A DNA stretch of 64,000 bases from Burkholderiales bacterium RIFCSPLOWO2_12_FULL_61_40 (lineage in GTDB: Bacteria > Pseudomonadota > Gammaproteobacteria > Burkholderiales > Burkholderiaceae_C). The position numbers and the translations under genes were made by a program. The notes beneath the pieces are model-generated. The model had not been told where the DNA came from, did not search any database, and worked only from the letters and a program-made list of their open reading frames with translations. Where the stretch lies: positions 20,875 through 84,874 of the forward strand of contig MESI01000001.1 of NCBI GenBank assembly GCA_001770935.1. The letters are read 5' to 3'. This document shows, one piece after another, positions 8,520 through 16,642 of the stretch (position 1 is the stretch's first letter; every line of letters starts with the position of its first letter).

Positions 8520-10007
8520 ATGAACACGGCCCTCAACAGCCAAGAAGGCCTCCATGTGGGCTTGGCTTGGAACAACAGCTTCGCCCATTTGGGCACAGAT
8601 TTCTACGCACCCTTGGCGCCGCAGCCCTTACCGGCGCCGTACTGGGTCGGACGCAGCACCACCGTCGCCCAAACGCTGGGACTGGACCCCGCCGCGCTGG
8701 GATCGCAAGAATTGCTGGAAGCGCTCAGCGGCAACCGCCCCATCTCGGGCACCCAAACCTTGGCCAGTGTCTACAGTGGCCACCAATTTGGCGTGTGGGC
8801 CGGGCAACTGGGCGACGGGCGGGCTATTTTGCTGGGCGAGACCTCGGGCCAGGAAGTGCAGCTCAAGGGCGCGGGCTTGACGCCTTTTTCGCGCATGGGT
8901 GATGGGCGCGCCGTGCTGCGCAGCAGCATTCGGGAGTTTTTGTGCAGCGAAGCCATGCACGGCCTGGGCATTCCCACCTCGCGCGCCCTGTGTGTGACGG
9001 GCTCTGACGCCCCGGTGCGGCGTGAAGAGATGGAGACCGCTGCGGTCGTGACCCGGGTGGCGCCCAGTTTCATTCGATTCGGACATTTCGAGCATTTTTG
9101 TCACCATGACCAGCATGGGCAATTGAAAATACTGGCCGACTATGTGATTGACCGCTTTTACCCACAATGCCGGACCGACAACAGCCTGGTGGGTGGCAAT
9201 CCCTACGCGGCGCTGCTGCAGGCGGTGACCGAGCGCACCGCAACGATGGTGGCGCTGTGGCAGTCGGTAGGGTTTTGCCACGGGGTGATGAACACCGACA
9301 ACATGAGCATCCTGGGGCTCACCATCGATTACGGGCCTTTCCAGTTTCTGGATGTCTATGACCCAGGCCACATCTGCAACCACTCGGACACCCAGGGGCG
9401 TTATGCCTTTTACAAGCAGCCCAACGTCGCGTACTGGAACCTGCTGTGCCTGGGCCAGGCCCTGATGCCGCTGATCGAGAAACAAGAGCTGGCCATGGCT
9501 GCCTTGGAGCACTTTAAGACCGCATTCCCGCAAGCCCTCGCCCAACGCATGGCGATGAAGCTGGGTTTTGCGCAATCGCACGACAAACACCAGCGCCTGA
9601 CCGAAGATGTGCTGCGCTTGCTGGTGGAGGGACGGGTGGACTACACCATCTTCTGGCGGCGTTTGAGCCTGTGGGCGCGGGAACGGCGCACCGACGATTC
9701 TTCCGTGCGGGACTTGTTCATGGATGCCTCTGGCATTGACCCCTGGTTGCTACACTATTCGGAGCTGCTTGCGCAACAACCACAAGGGTTAGCGGCTGAT
9801 TTGATGCTAAAAACCAATCCCAAATTTGTGCTGCGGAACCATTTGGGAGAACTGGCCATCCAAGCCGCCAAGACCAAGGATTTCACGTTGGTTCACCAGT
9901 TATTGCAGGTATTGGAGCGCCCGTTTGACGAGCACCCCGCCTTTGAATCGTTTGCCGCCTTCCCCCCCGATTGGGCGGGAGGCATCGCCATCAGCTGCAG
10001 TTCTTGA
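8520..10007 (+). CDS. selO: Protein adenylyltransferase SelO (YdiU family)
   Basis: 495-residue pseudokinase-fold enzyme that AMPylates protein Ser/Thr/Tyr residues and is linked in the family to redox stress. Visible motifs are [19 protein letters not shown] (113-131), containing the nucleotide-binding lysine 116; [10 protein letters not shown] with Asp260; and DYGPF with Asp270, matching the catalytic and metal-binding aspartates of E. coli SelO. The protein ends SCSS, the bacterial cysteine version of the C-terminal selenocysteine motif of eukaryotic SelO. A dispersed repeat copy lies inside the gene at 9745-9808, antisense, encoding roughly residues 409-430. msrB follows 36 bases downstream, consistent with a shared redox role. 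Confidence 0.95.
   Translation: MNTALNSQEGLHVGLAWNNSFAHLGTDFYAPLAPQPLPAPYWVGRSTTVAQTLGLDPAALGSQELLEALSGNRPISGTQTLASVYSGHQFGVWAGQLGDGRAILLGETSGQEVQLKGAGLTPFSRMGDGRAVLRSSIREFLCSEAMHGLGIPTSRALCVTGSDAPVRREEMETAAVVTRVAPSFIRFGHFEHFCHHDQHGQLKILADYVIDRFYPQCRTDNSLVGGNPYAALLQAVTERTATMVALWQSVGFCHGVMNTDNMSILGLTIDYGPFQFLDVYDPGHICNHSDTQGRYAFYKQPNVAYWNLLCLGQALMPLIEKQELAMAALEHFKTAFPQALAQRMAMKLGFAQSHDKHQRLTEDVLRLLVEGRVDYTIFWRRLSLWARERRTDDSSVRDLFMDASGIDPWLLHYSELLAQQPQGLAADLMLKTNPKFVLRNHLGELAIQAAKTKDFTLVHQLLQVLERPFDEHPAFESFAAFPPDWAGGIAISCSS
9745..9808 (-). repeat. Intragenic dispersed repeat, copy 1 (in selO, antisense)
   Basis: Read on the minus strand it contains ATCAAATCAG, GCTAACCCTTGTGG and TGCGCAAGCAGCT, then TAGCAACC, which aligns across its length with the purL copy at 20499-20560. 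In selO it encodes the weakly conserved stretch [20 protein letters not shown] before the conserved NPKFVLRN motif. The reading frame stays open. Confidence 0.6.
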
Positions 10008-10043
10008 AACAAAGCACTTGTGCCACCACCTGGAGTCCGAGCC

Positions 10044-10454
10044 ATGACCTACAAAGTGCAAAAAACCGACGAAGAATGGAAAGCGCTGTTGCGCGCCAGG
10101 GAGGCCGAGCCGCTGGCGTTTGCGGTCACCCGCCAGGAAGCCACCGAAAAGGCCTACTCCGGCAAATTGGAGAGCAACAAGGCCGCGGGCGTTTACCGTT
10201 GTATCTGCTGCGGCAAACCGCTGTTTGATTCAAGCGCCAAGTACGAATCCGGCTCGGGCTGGCCCAGCTACTTTCAACCCATTGATGCAAGCGCCATTGG
10301 CACCAAAGTGGATGGCATGTTGTGGATGAAACGCACCGAGGTGCATTGTGCGGACTGCGGCGCCCACCTGGGCCATGTGTTTGAAGACGGCCCCGCACCC
10401 ACCGGCCTGCGTTATTGCATGAACTCGGCATCGTTACACTTCACCCCTGCATGA
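10044..10454 (+). CDS. msrB: Peptide-methionine (R)-S-oxide reductase MsrB
   Basis: 136 residues, the normal length for the single-domain enzyme that reduces methionine-R-sulfoxide in proteins in the cytoplasm. Zinc-binding CxxC pairs are Cys53/Cys56 and Cys102/Cys105; the catalytic cysteine is Cys125 in RYCMNSASL. The substrate-binding stretch [11 protein letters not shown] is at 69-79. The start at 10044 is preferred over one 8 codons upstream because GGAG lies a suitable distance before it and family alignments begin near MTYKVQKTD. The stop overlaps the yciB start as ATGA, so the two are translationally coupled. Confidence 0.95.
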   Translation: MTYKVQKTDEEWKALLRAREAEPLAFAVTRQEATEKAYSGKLESNKAAGVYRCICCGKPLFDSSAKYESGSGWPSYFQPIDASAIGTKVDGMLWMKRTEVHCADCGAHLGHVFEDGPAPTGLRYCMNSASLHFTPA

Positions 10455-11005
10455 AAATACTGATCGACTTTTTCCCCATCGCGCTTTTCTTTGGCGCCTT
10501 CAAGCTGTACGACATCTACATCGGCACCGCCGTGCTGATGGCGGCCACCACCGTGCAAATGGCGCTGATCTATGGCATAGACCGCAAACTGCAGGCCATG
10601 CACAAGATCACCCTGGCCCTGGTGCTGGTCTTTGGCGCCTTGACACTGACCCTGCACGACGACCGTTTCATCAAGTGGAAGCCCACGGTCTTGTATGCCG
10701 CCATGGCCATTGGACTGGCAATAGCGGTATGGGTCATGCGCAAGAACTTTCTCAAGCTGCTGCTGGGAAGCCAGCTTGAATTGCCAGATCCCATTTGGCA
10801 CCGCCTCAACGTGGTCTGGGTCTTGTACTGTGTTTTCATGGCCTTGATCAATGCCTATGTGGTGCTGTACTACAGCACCGAGGCCTGGGTCAGCTTCAAA
10901 CTGTGGGGCTACGCTTTCCCCCTGGCCTTCCTCATTGGCCAAGGGTTTTACATTGCACCCCACATCAAAGCCAATGATTCTCCAACCGAAGGACCTACCC
11001 CATGA
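10451..11005 (+). CDS. yciB: Inner membrane septation protein A (YciB/IspZ)
   Basis: 184-residue integral membrane protein with about five hydrophobic helices. The start [20 protein letters not shown] is the hallmark of YciB, and the conserved [14 protein letters not shown] (residues 69-82) and [12 protein letters not shown] are present. The family is needed for normal cell envelope and septum function in some bacteria; its biochemical activity is not settled. It overlaps msrB (ATGA at 10451) and the following bolA gene (ATGA at 11002), so msrB-yciB-bolA form one translationally coupled operon. Confidence 0.92.
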   Translation: MKILIDFFPIALFFGAFKLYDIYIGTAVLMAATTVQMALIYGIDRKLQAMHKITLALVLVFGALTLTLHDDRFIKWKPTVLYAAMAIGLAIAVWVMRKNFLKLLLGSQLELPDPIWHRLNVVWVLYCVFMALINAYVVLYYSTEAWVSFKLWGYAFPLAFLIGQGFYIAPHIKANDSPTEGPTP

Positions 11006-11304
11006 GCCTTGGCCCCAGCGCAACACAACTGGAACACCGCTTGCAGGAACGTTTGGCCCCCACCCGCCTGGAAGTGCTGGATGAAAGCTACCAGCACAAC
11101 GGCCATGCAGGCGCCAACGGCAGCGGTTTTGGCACCCATTTTCGGGTGCGAATCGCTTCACATCTATTTACCGGCAAGAGCCGCGTAGCCCGCCATCGCC
11201 TTGTGTATGATGCGCTGCAAGATTTCATTGACCAGGGCTTGCATGCGCTGGCCATCGAAGCCGAAAACGCATCCTCCGAAACCACTACTATTGAAGCACC
11301 TTGA
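11002..11304 (+). CDS. BolA-family protein
   Basis: 100 residues with the BolA core: the invariant-type histidine region [20 protein letters not shown] (about 27-46), the FRVRI strand and RHRLVYDAL helix (65-73). BolA/IbaG proteins bind monothiol glutaredoxins and Fe-S clusters and act in iron-sulfur trafficking and morphology control. It is the third cistron of msrB-yciB-bolA and is followed 10 bases later by the parvulin isomerase. BolA next to yciB and msrB is a common Burkholderiales arrangement. Which BolA subgroup it belongs to is not certain. Confidence 0.92.
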   Translation: MSLGPSATQLEHRLQERLAPTRLEVLDESYQHNGHAGANGSGFGTHFRVRIASHLFTGKSRVARHRLVYDALQDFIDQGLHALAIEAENASSETTTIEAP

Positions 11305-11314
11305 GGGAATCTGA

Positions 11315-12100
11315 ATGAAGAAGCAAATTTTGACCGCGCTTGCCGCCGCCACCTTGATGGCCGTGTTGGCACCTGCAGCACTGGCCCAAAATGTGGCGGT
11401 CGTCAACGGCAAGGCAGTGCCCAAAGCCCGGATCGATGCGCTGGCACAGCAATTGGCGCGTTCAGGCCGTCAGATCACTCCTGAGATGCAGGGGCAGCTC
11501 AAAGAAGCGGTGATCTCGCGTGAAATTTTTGCCCAGGAAGCCCAGGCCCGTGGCCTGGACGCCACCGAGGAATACAAAACCCAGGTGGAGTCTGCACGCC
11601 AATCCATCCTGATCAATGAACTGTTCACGGACTTCCAGAAAAAGAACCCCGTGTCCGATGCCGATGCCCAGGCCGAATACGACAAATTTGCCGCGGCCAA
11701 CGCGGGCAAAGAGTACCGCGCCCGCCACATCCTGGTGGAAAAAGAAAGCGAAGCCAAAGCCATCATCGCGCAGCTGAAAAAAGGCGCCAAGTTTGAAGCG
11801 ATCGCCAAGAAGTCCTCCAAAGACCCCGGCTCCGGCGCCAATGGCGGCGACCTGGATTGGGCCAACCCCAGCAGCTACGTGAAAGAGTTTTCGGAAGCTC
11901 TCACCGGCCTGACCAAGGGCAAGATGACCGAAACCCCGGTAAAAACCCAGTTTGGTTACCACATCATTCGCCTGGATGACGTGCGCGAGGCCACGCTGCC
12001 CAAGTTTGAAGAAGTCAAACCCCAGATCACGCAGCAGTTGACCCAACAAAAAATGGCCAAGTTCCAGGAAGAATTGCGCACCAAGGCAAAAATTGAATAG
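11315..12100 (+). CDS. Periplasmic peptidyl-prolyl isomerase, parvulin (PpiC/SurA) type
   Basis: 261 residues with a signal peptide ending APAALA before QNVAVV (about residue 24). The SurA-like N-terminal helical region is about 25-130 and the parvulin domain about 133-222, marked by YRARHILVE and the C-terminal FGYHIIRL. It should catalyse prolyl cis/trans isomerisation and assist folding of exported proteins. A GAGGG ribosome site precedes the ATG at 11315. It closes the msrB-yciB-bolA group and is followed by a strong intrinsic terminator. It could be a dedicated chaperone for outer-membrane proteins, but clients cannot be named from sequence. Confidence 0.92.
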   Translation: MKKQILTALAAATLMAVLAPAALAQNVAVVNGKAVPKARIDALAQQLARSGRQITPEMQGQLKEAVISREIFAQEAQARGLDATEEYKTQVESARQSILINELFTDFQKKNPVSDADAQAEYDKFAAANAGKEYRARHILVEKESEAKAIIAQLKKGAKFEAIAKKSSKDPGSGANGGDLDWANPSSYVKEFSEALTGLTKGKMTETPVKTQFGYHIIRLDDVREATLPKFEEVKPQITQQLTQQKMAKFQEELRTKAKIE

Positions 12101-12120
12101 GTTTTAAAATCGCCCCCTCA

Positions 12121-12148
12121 AAAAACGCAGCCTTGGCTGCGTTTTTTT
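12121..12148 (+). terminator. Rho-independent terminator after the parvulin gene
   Basis: A 12-bp stem AAAAACGCAGCC / GGCTGCGTTTTT with a TT loop is followed by more T bases, ending about 48 bases after the stop codon. It marks the end of the selO/msrB-yciB-bolA-ppi transcription block. Confidence 0.9.
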
Positions 12149-12234
12149 ATGGTGACAGTGGTATTGCGGTGGAGAAATTTCGCTGAAAGTGCTATGGTCA
12201 TTTGCATCCAGGCAATGACTGGGGGTTCTTGGCA

Positions 12235-13836
12235 ATGGACATCATCGGCATTTCAATCATTGAAACCGGCGGGCAAATATTCTTGCGTGGGCAGCCGCAC
12301 AGTGCAAGGCCACCGGTTGACGTAGCCGCCTTGCATGCCCTGCTGGTGCAAGGCGGGTGTGGTGAGTGCGCCTTCGATGAAGACGCTATCAGCAATGCCG
12401 CGCAGTATTGCAATACCCTGCAGACCCCCTTCGTGGCGCAGGTCGCGGAAAGACGCGACGCACACATCGCAGTCCACATTGCGGCCGATGACATGAGTGC
12501 TGAGGTCAGCATCACCCCCGCATTCGGAGGCAAAGCGCCAACCCTGGGCGACCTGATCCAGGCGCTGACGGAGTCGGGGGTTCAATTTGGTATCGACGAT
12601 GAAGCGCTGTTGTTGGCATGTGAACAAACTGGCGCAAGCCGCATCCCCATCGCCCGGGGCGTTCTTCCCGAAGAAGGACACAACAGCATCTTCGAAGAAT
12701 TGGTCACGCAGGCGGCAGACCGATCCCCCAAGCTGGACGAAAACGGCCTGATCGACTACCGCGAGCATGGCACCACCAAAGTCGTAAATGCGGGTACGCC
12801 ACTGATGCGCCGCATACCCGCCACCGCAGGCGTGGAAGGCCGCACAGTGCGGGGCCGTAGTTTGCCCGCCCGCCCAGGCCACGATGAGCCCTTTTCCACA
12901 CCGCTGGCCGGGACGCAGGTCGCCAGCGACGATCCCAACCTGCTGCTGGCGTCGGTCACAGGGCAGCCCGTGCGGGTCAAAGCGGGTGTCACGGTGGAGC
13001 CCATCTTGCATGTCGGAGAGGTCAATATGGCCACCGGCAATGTTCACTTCAACGGCACCGTGCAAATCAAGGGGGATGTAGTGCAAGGCATGGTGGTCCA
13101 GGCTAGCGGGGATATTGTGGTGGGTGGCATGGTGGACGGCGGCGTACTCGAAGCGGGCGGAGATATCCGAATTGCGGGCGGGGTGATCGCCCATGCCAAG
13201 GTCACGGCGCGCGGATCGGTCAACGCCCGTTTTGCGCAAGCCGTACAGATACATGCCGATGCGGTCCTCGCTTTGGCCGATATGGCGCTGGACTGTGAGC
13301 TCAGCGCACTCAACCAGATCATCATCGGCGCCGACACTCCGGGACGCGGACGGCTGGTGGGAGGGACCGCCACCGCCATGATGCTGGTGCGCGTGCCCCT
13401 GTTGGGCTCCGCCAAGGGCGCACTGACCAAGATGGTGCTGGGCGCGAACGCAGGGCTCACTGCGCAATACGCAGCGCTGGAAGAACGCATTCACAAAGAA
13501 AAGGAAACCGAAGAAAACCTGGACAAGCTGGCAAAGCAAGTGGCTGCCGCTCATGACCCCAAAGGCATGCTGCCGCGCATCAAAGCCTCATGGCACCACG
13601 CGATTCAGGTCTGGAGCCAATCACTGCTCGAACGCGACGCGCTCTGCCAGCAAATCGCGCTGGCACTCGGTGCCAGGGTGGAGGTGGGTTCCGGTGTTTC
13701 GGGGTCCGTGGATATCTCCATTGGCAGCCACACGGCCAGGTTGCGCCAGGAGTTCGGCGCCGGCGCATTTTCCCTAGACTCGGAAGGCAACATCCTCTTC
13801 ACCGACACCGAGGGACTGGCCGTACCCGCCGTCTAA
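12235..13836 (+). CDS. FapA-family protein (DUF342, polymer-forming beta-helix)
   Basis: 533 residues. The middle (about 175-430) has the DUF342/FapA pattern of repeated Gly/Val-rich turns such as VQIKGDVVQGMVVQASGDIV and GGDIRIAGGVIAHAKVTARG, which form a right-handed beta-helix; a coiled-coil (EERIHKEKETEENLDKLAKQ) follows. The N-terminal 170 residues are not recognised. A TTG at 12202 is possible, but the ATG at 12235 is preferred. FapA-like proteins occur near flagellar or signalling genes; here no such neighbour exists, and the gene stands alone behind a terminator. It meets the DUF1624 gene tail-to-tail with a 4-base overlap. Function unknown. Confidence 0.8.
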   Translation: MDIIGISIIETGGQIFLRGQPHSARPPVDVAALHALLVQGGCGECAFDEDAISNAAQYCNTLQTPFVAQVAERRDAHIAVHIAADDMSAEVSITPAFGGKAPTLGDLIQALTESGVQFGIDDEALLLACEQTGASRIPIARGVLPEEGHNSIFEELVTQAADRSPKLDENGLIDYREHGTTKVVNAGTPLMRRIPATAGVEGRTVRGRSLPARPGHDEPFSTPLAGTQVASDDPNLLLASVTGQPVRVKAGVTVEPILHVGEVNMATGNVHFNGTVQIKGDVVQGMVVQASGDIVVGGMVDGGVLEAGGDIRIAGGVIAHAKVTARGSVNARFAQAVQIHADAVLALADMALDCELSALNQIIIGADTPGRGRLVGGTATAMMLVRVPLLGSAKGALTKMVLGANAGLTAQYAALEERIHKEKETEENLDKLAKQVAAAHDPKGMLPRIKASWHHAIQVWSQSLLERDALCQQIALALGARVEVGSGVSGSVDISIGSHTARLRQEFGAGAFSLDSEGNILFTDTEGLAVPAV

Positions 13837-14570
13837 AAAACGGCCCACAGCCACAGCCCCCCCAGCAACACGGGCTGGTGCAGCATGTAGTAGCTCAGGC
13901 TCCAGCGCCCCAGCACGACCACGGGGTTCAGCATGCGGGGCACGGGGGGGGAACTTCGGGCCTTTGCCATCCACCACATGCCCGCGGCCATGCCCCACCA
14001 CATCACGCCCAGCCAGGGGACGATGGGCACATAGTCTTCGGTGATGGGTTTCACACTGATCAGACCCAGCCAATTGAACATTCTTTCATTAAGAAAATCG
14101 GCTTTTCCGCCCGTGGTTATTGCGTAAGCAGCTATTATTTTGGTAGCAATAGCCAGGGCACCCAATGGCCAGAGCCACCCCCCCCACCCCGCCGTCAGCC
14201 GCACAATCACCAGCATCACGGCCATGCCGTGCAAGACCCCGAAGTAAATAAAACTGTGGGGAAACATCCATGCCGACCCCACCGTCACCAGCAGTGCGCA
14301 CCCGGCAATTTGCGCCCAGCGCCGCCCAAACTGCCGCCAGCTTTGCCCTTGCTGCAAGGCAATCGCCTGGCTGAAGCCCGCGCACAACAAAAACAGGCTC
14401 AGGATGCAGGTGCGCTGCCAGGTCCACAGCGGATCGGCGTAGAAGTTCTGGTGGAGATAGCCTGCCTGGTTCAGGTCAAAGCAAAAATGGAAAACCGTCA
14501 TCCACAGCATGGCCAGGCCTCGCATCAGGTCGACTGCGTCCATCCGCTGTACATGGGTGCTCTTTTTCAT
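13833..14570 (-). CDS. DUF1624 / heparan-alpha-glucosaminide acetyltransferase-like membrane protein
   Basis: 245-residue polytopic membrane protein. The N-terminus DAVDLMRGLAMLWMTVFHFC (about 11-30) is the conserved first helix of DUF1624 (HGSNAT catalytic-domain-like) proteins, followed by about six further hydrophobic helices. By family analogy it may transfer acyl groups across the inner membrane, but no substrate is known for bacterial members. A dispersed repeat copy lies at 14091-14150, antisense to the gene, encoding AIATKIIAAYAITTGGKADF between two membrane segments. It is divergent from the RlhA-like gene, whose start is 61 bases away. Confidence 0.8.
   Translation of the reverse strand: MKKSTHVQRMDAVDLMRGLAMLWMTVFHFCFDLNQAGYLHQNFYADPLWTWQRTCILSLFLLCAGFSQAIALQQGQSWRQFGRRWAQIAGCALLVTVGSAWMFPHSFIYFGVLHGMAVMLVIVRLTAGWGGWLWPLGALAIATKIIAAYAITTGGKADFLNERMFNWLGLISVKPITEDYVPIVPWLGVMWWGMAAGMWWMAKARSSPPVPRMLNPVVVLGRWSLSYYMLHQPVLLGGLWLWAVF
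14091..14150 (+). repeat. Intragenic dispersed repeat, copy 2 (in the DUF1624 gene, antisense)
   Basis: On the plus strand it reads AAAATCGGCTTTTCCGCCCG, then TGGTTATTGCGTAAGCAGC and the hairpin arms GCTATT / GGTAGC, followed by AATAG. It aligns with the purL and dapE copies through the TGCGYAAGCAGCTAT core. It is inverted relative to its host gene and keeps the frame open. Confidence 0.7.
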
Positions 14571-14617
14571 GGCGTGAGTTTAAGCAAATGGCAGGGCAGC
14601 GAAAGCTGCCACCTGCT

Positions 14618-14625
14618 GGGATAAT
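14618..14625 (+). promoter_or_regulatory. Candidate extended -10 box directly before rlhA
   Basis: TGGGATAAT fits an extended -10 (TGn plus GATAAT) and ends 6 bases before the ATG at 14632. No Shine-Dalgarno lies between. The same box and spacing occur before map, dapC and (as GGGACAAT) selO. Confidence 0.45.
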
Positions 14626-14631
14626 CCGCGG

Positions 14632-16632
14632 ATGTCCCTGCACGACCACCCACTCGAACTCCTGGCCCCGGCGCGTGACGCCGATATCGGCATCGAAGCC
14701 GTCAACCACGGCGCCGACGCCATTTACATCGGCGGCCCCTCCTTTGGCGCCCGCACCAGCGCCGACAACAGCGTGAGCGAGATCCGCCGCCTGGTGCGCC
14801 ACGCGCACCGTTTCAACAGCCGCGTCTTCGTCACCATGAACACCATTTTGCGAGACGACGAACTGGAGAGCGCCCGCAAGCTGGCCTGGCAGTTGTACGA
14901 CGCGGGGGTGGACGCGCTCATCGTCCAGGACATGGGCCTGTTGAACATCGACCTGCCGCCCATCCAATTGCACGCCAGCACCCAGACCGACATCCGCACG
15001 CCCGAAAAGGCGCGTTTTTTGCAGGACGTGGGCCTGTCCCAGATCGTGCTGGCGCGTGAGCTCACGCTGGAGCAAATCCGGGCGGTGCGCCAGCAGACCG
15101 ACTGCACGCTGGAGTTTTTTGTGCACGGCGCACTGTGCGTGGCCTACAGCGGCCAGTGCTACATCAGCCACGCCCACACCGGGCGCAGCGCCAACCGGGG
15201 CGATTGCAGCCAGGCCTGCCGCCTGCCCTACCAGGTGATGGACGCAGCAGGCCGCTTTGTGGCGCACGACAAACATGTGCTGTCCATGAAGGACAACAAC
15301 CAGAGCGACAACCTGGCCGCGCTGGTCGATGCGGGCATTCGCAGCTTCAAGATCGAAGGCCGCTACAAGGACATGGGCTATGTGAAGAACATCACCGCCC
15401 ACTACCGCACACTGCTCGATGCACTGATCGAAGAGCGCCAAGGTTCCGCCTATCCGCTGAGCCGGGCCTCCAGCGGCACCACCTGCTTCAGCTTCACGCC
15501 CGACCCCAACCAGAACTTCAACCGCGAGTTCACCGACTACTTCGTCCAAGGGCGCAAGGAAGACATAGGCGCTTTTGACACCCCCAAGAATCCGGGCCAG
15601 GCCATTGGTTTTGTCACCAAAGTGGGCCCCGACTGGGTGGAGCTGGAAACCACCTCGGCACAAACCATCCTGCACAACGGCGACGGCCTGTGCTACTACG
15701 ACCTGCAAAAAGAACTGGTGGGCCTGGCCATCAACCGGGCCGAGCCAGCCAATGCGCACAGCGTGGGGCTGTGGCGGGTCTACCCAAAAGACCCCATGGC
15801 GGGGTTCAAGGACTTGCGCAAAGGGGTGGAGGTCAACCGCAACCGCGACAGCACCTGGGTGCGCGCGCTGGACAAAAAATCCAGCGACCGGCGCATCGCC
15901 GTCTGGGCCAGCCTGGACGAAACCCCACAAGGTTTTGCTCTGACCCTGACCGACGAGGACGGCACCACGGCCACCGCCACCCTGGCCGCCGCCAAGGAAG
16001 TAGCCAAGCACCCCGAGCAGGCCCAGGCCAGCTTGCGGGAGAACCTGGCGAAGTTTGGCAACACAGTGTTTGAGCTGGCCACCGCGCCCGAACACATCAC
16101 CTTGAATCTGAGCCAGCCCTGGTTTGTGCCCGCCTCGCTCATCAACCCCTTGCGCCGCGACGCGGTGGAGCAACTGGAAGCCGCCCGCTTGGCCGCTTAC
16201 ACCCGCCCTGCCCGCTCGGCGCCAGTGCAGCCGCCCGTGGCCTACCCTGAGGACACCCTGAGCTACCTGGCCAATGTGTACAACGCCAAGGCGCGCGACT
16301 TCTACGCCCAGCACGGCGTGAAGGTCATCGCCGCCGCCTACGAGAGCCAGGAAGAGGAAGGCGAAGTCAGCCTGATGATCACCAAGCACTGCGTGCGCTT
16401 CTCCATGAGCCTGTGCCCCAAACAGGCCAAGGGCGTGACCGGCGTGCAGGGCACAGTCAAGGCCGAACCGCTGACCCTGGTCAACGGCAAAGACAAGCTG
16501 ACCCTGCGTTTTGACTGCAAGCCCTGCGAGATGCATGTGGTGGGCCGCATCCGCCCCTCGGTGCTGCAAAACAGCCCCACCGCCCACCATGGCACGCCGA
16601 TGCGGTTCTACCGCACGCGGCCTCACACCTGA
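14632..16632 (+). CDS. rlhA: U32-family protein, RlhA-like (23S rRNA C2501 hydroxylation)
   Basis: 666 residues, close to the length of E. coli RlhA (YdcP), which is required for hydroxylation of 23S rRNA cytidine 2501; shorter U32 relatives (TrhP/YegQ) act on tRNA. The N-terminal TIM-barrel-like half begins LELLAPARDADIGIEAVNHG. The U32 signature is in the region 162-200, with conserved cysteines 169, 176, 192 and 196 that may bind an iron-sulfur cluster. The C-terminal half (about 380-640) matches the DUF3656-type region that distinguishes RlhA. The start is fixed by the GGGATAAT box only 6 bases upstream. The ATPase gene begins 10 bases after the stop. Confidence 0.85.
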   Translation: MSLHDHPLELLAPARDADIGIEAVNHGADAIYIGGPSFGARTSADNSVSEIRRLVRHAHRFNSRVFVTMNTILRDDELESARKLAWQLYDAGVDALIVQDMGLLNIDLPPIQLHASTQTDIRTPEKARFLQDVGLSQIVLARELTLEQIRAVRQQTDCTLEFFVHGALCVAYSGQCYISHAHTGRSANRGDCSQACRLPYQVMDAAGRFVAHDKHVLSMKDNNQSDNLAALVDAGIRSFKIEGRYKDMGYVKNITAHYRTLLDALIEERQGSAYPLSRASSGTTCFSFTPDPNQNFNREFTDYFVQGRKEDIGAFDTPKNPGQAIGFVTKVGPDWVELETTSAQTILHNGDGLCYYDLQKELVGLAINRAEPANAHSVGLWRVYPKDPMAGFKDLRKGVEVNRNRDSTWVRALDKKSSDRRIAVWASLDETPQGFALTLTDEDGTTATATLAAAKEVAKHPEQAQASLRENLAKFGNTVFELATAPEHITLNLSQPWFVPASLINPLRRDAVEQLEAARLAAYTRPARSAPVQPPVAYPEDTLSYLANVYNAKARDFYAQHGVKVIAAAYESQEEEGEVSLMITKHCVRFSMSLCPKQAKGVTGVQGTVKAEPLTLVNGKDKLTLRFDCKPCEMHVVGRIRPSVLQNSPTAHHGTPMRFYRTRPHT

Positions 16633-16642
16633 GGTATCGCCC

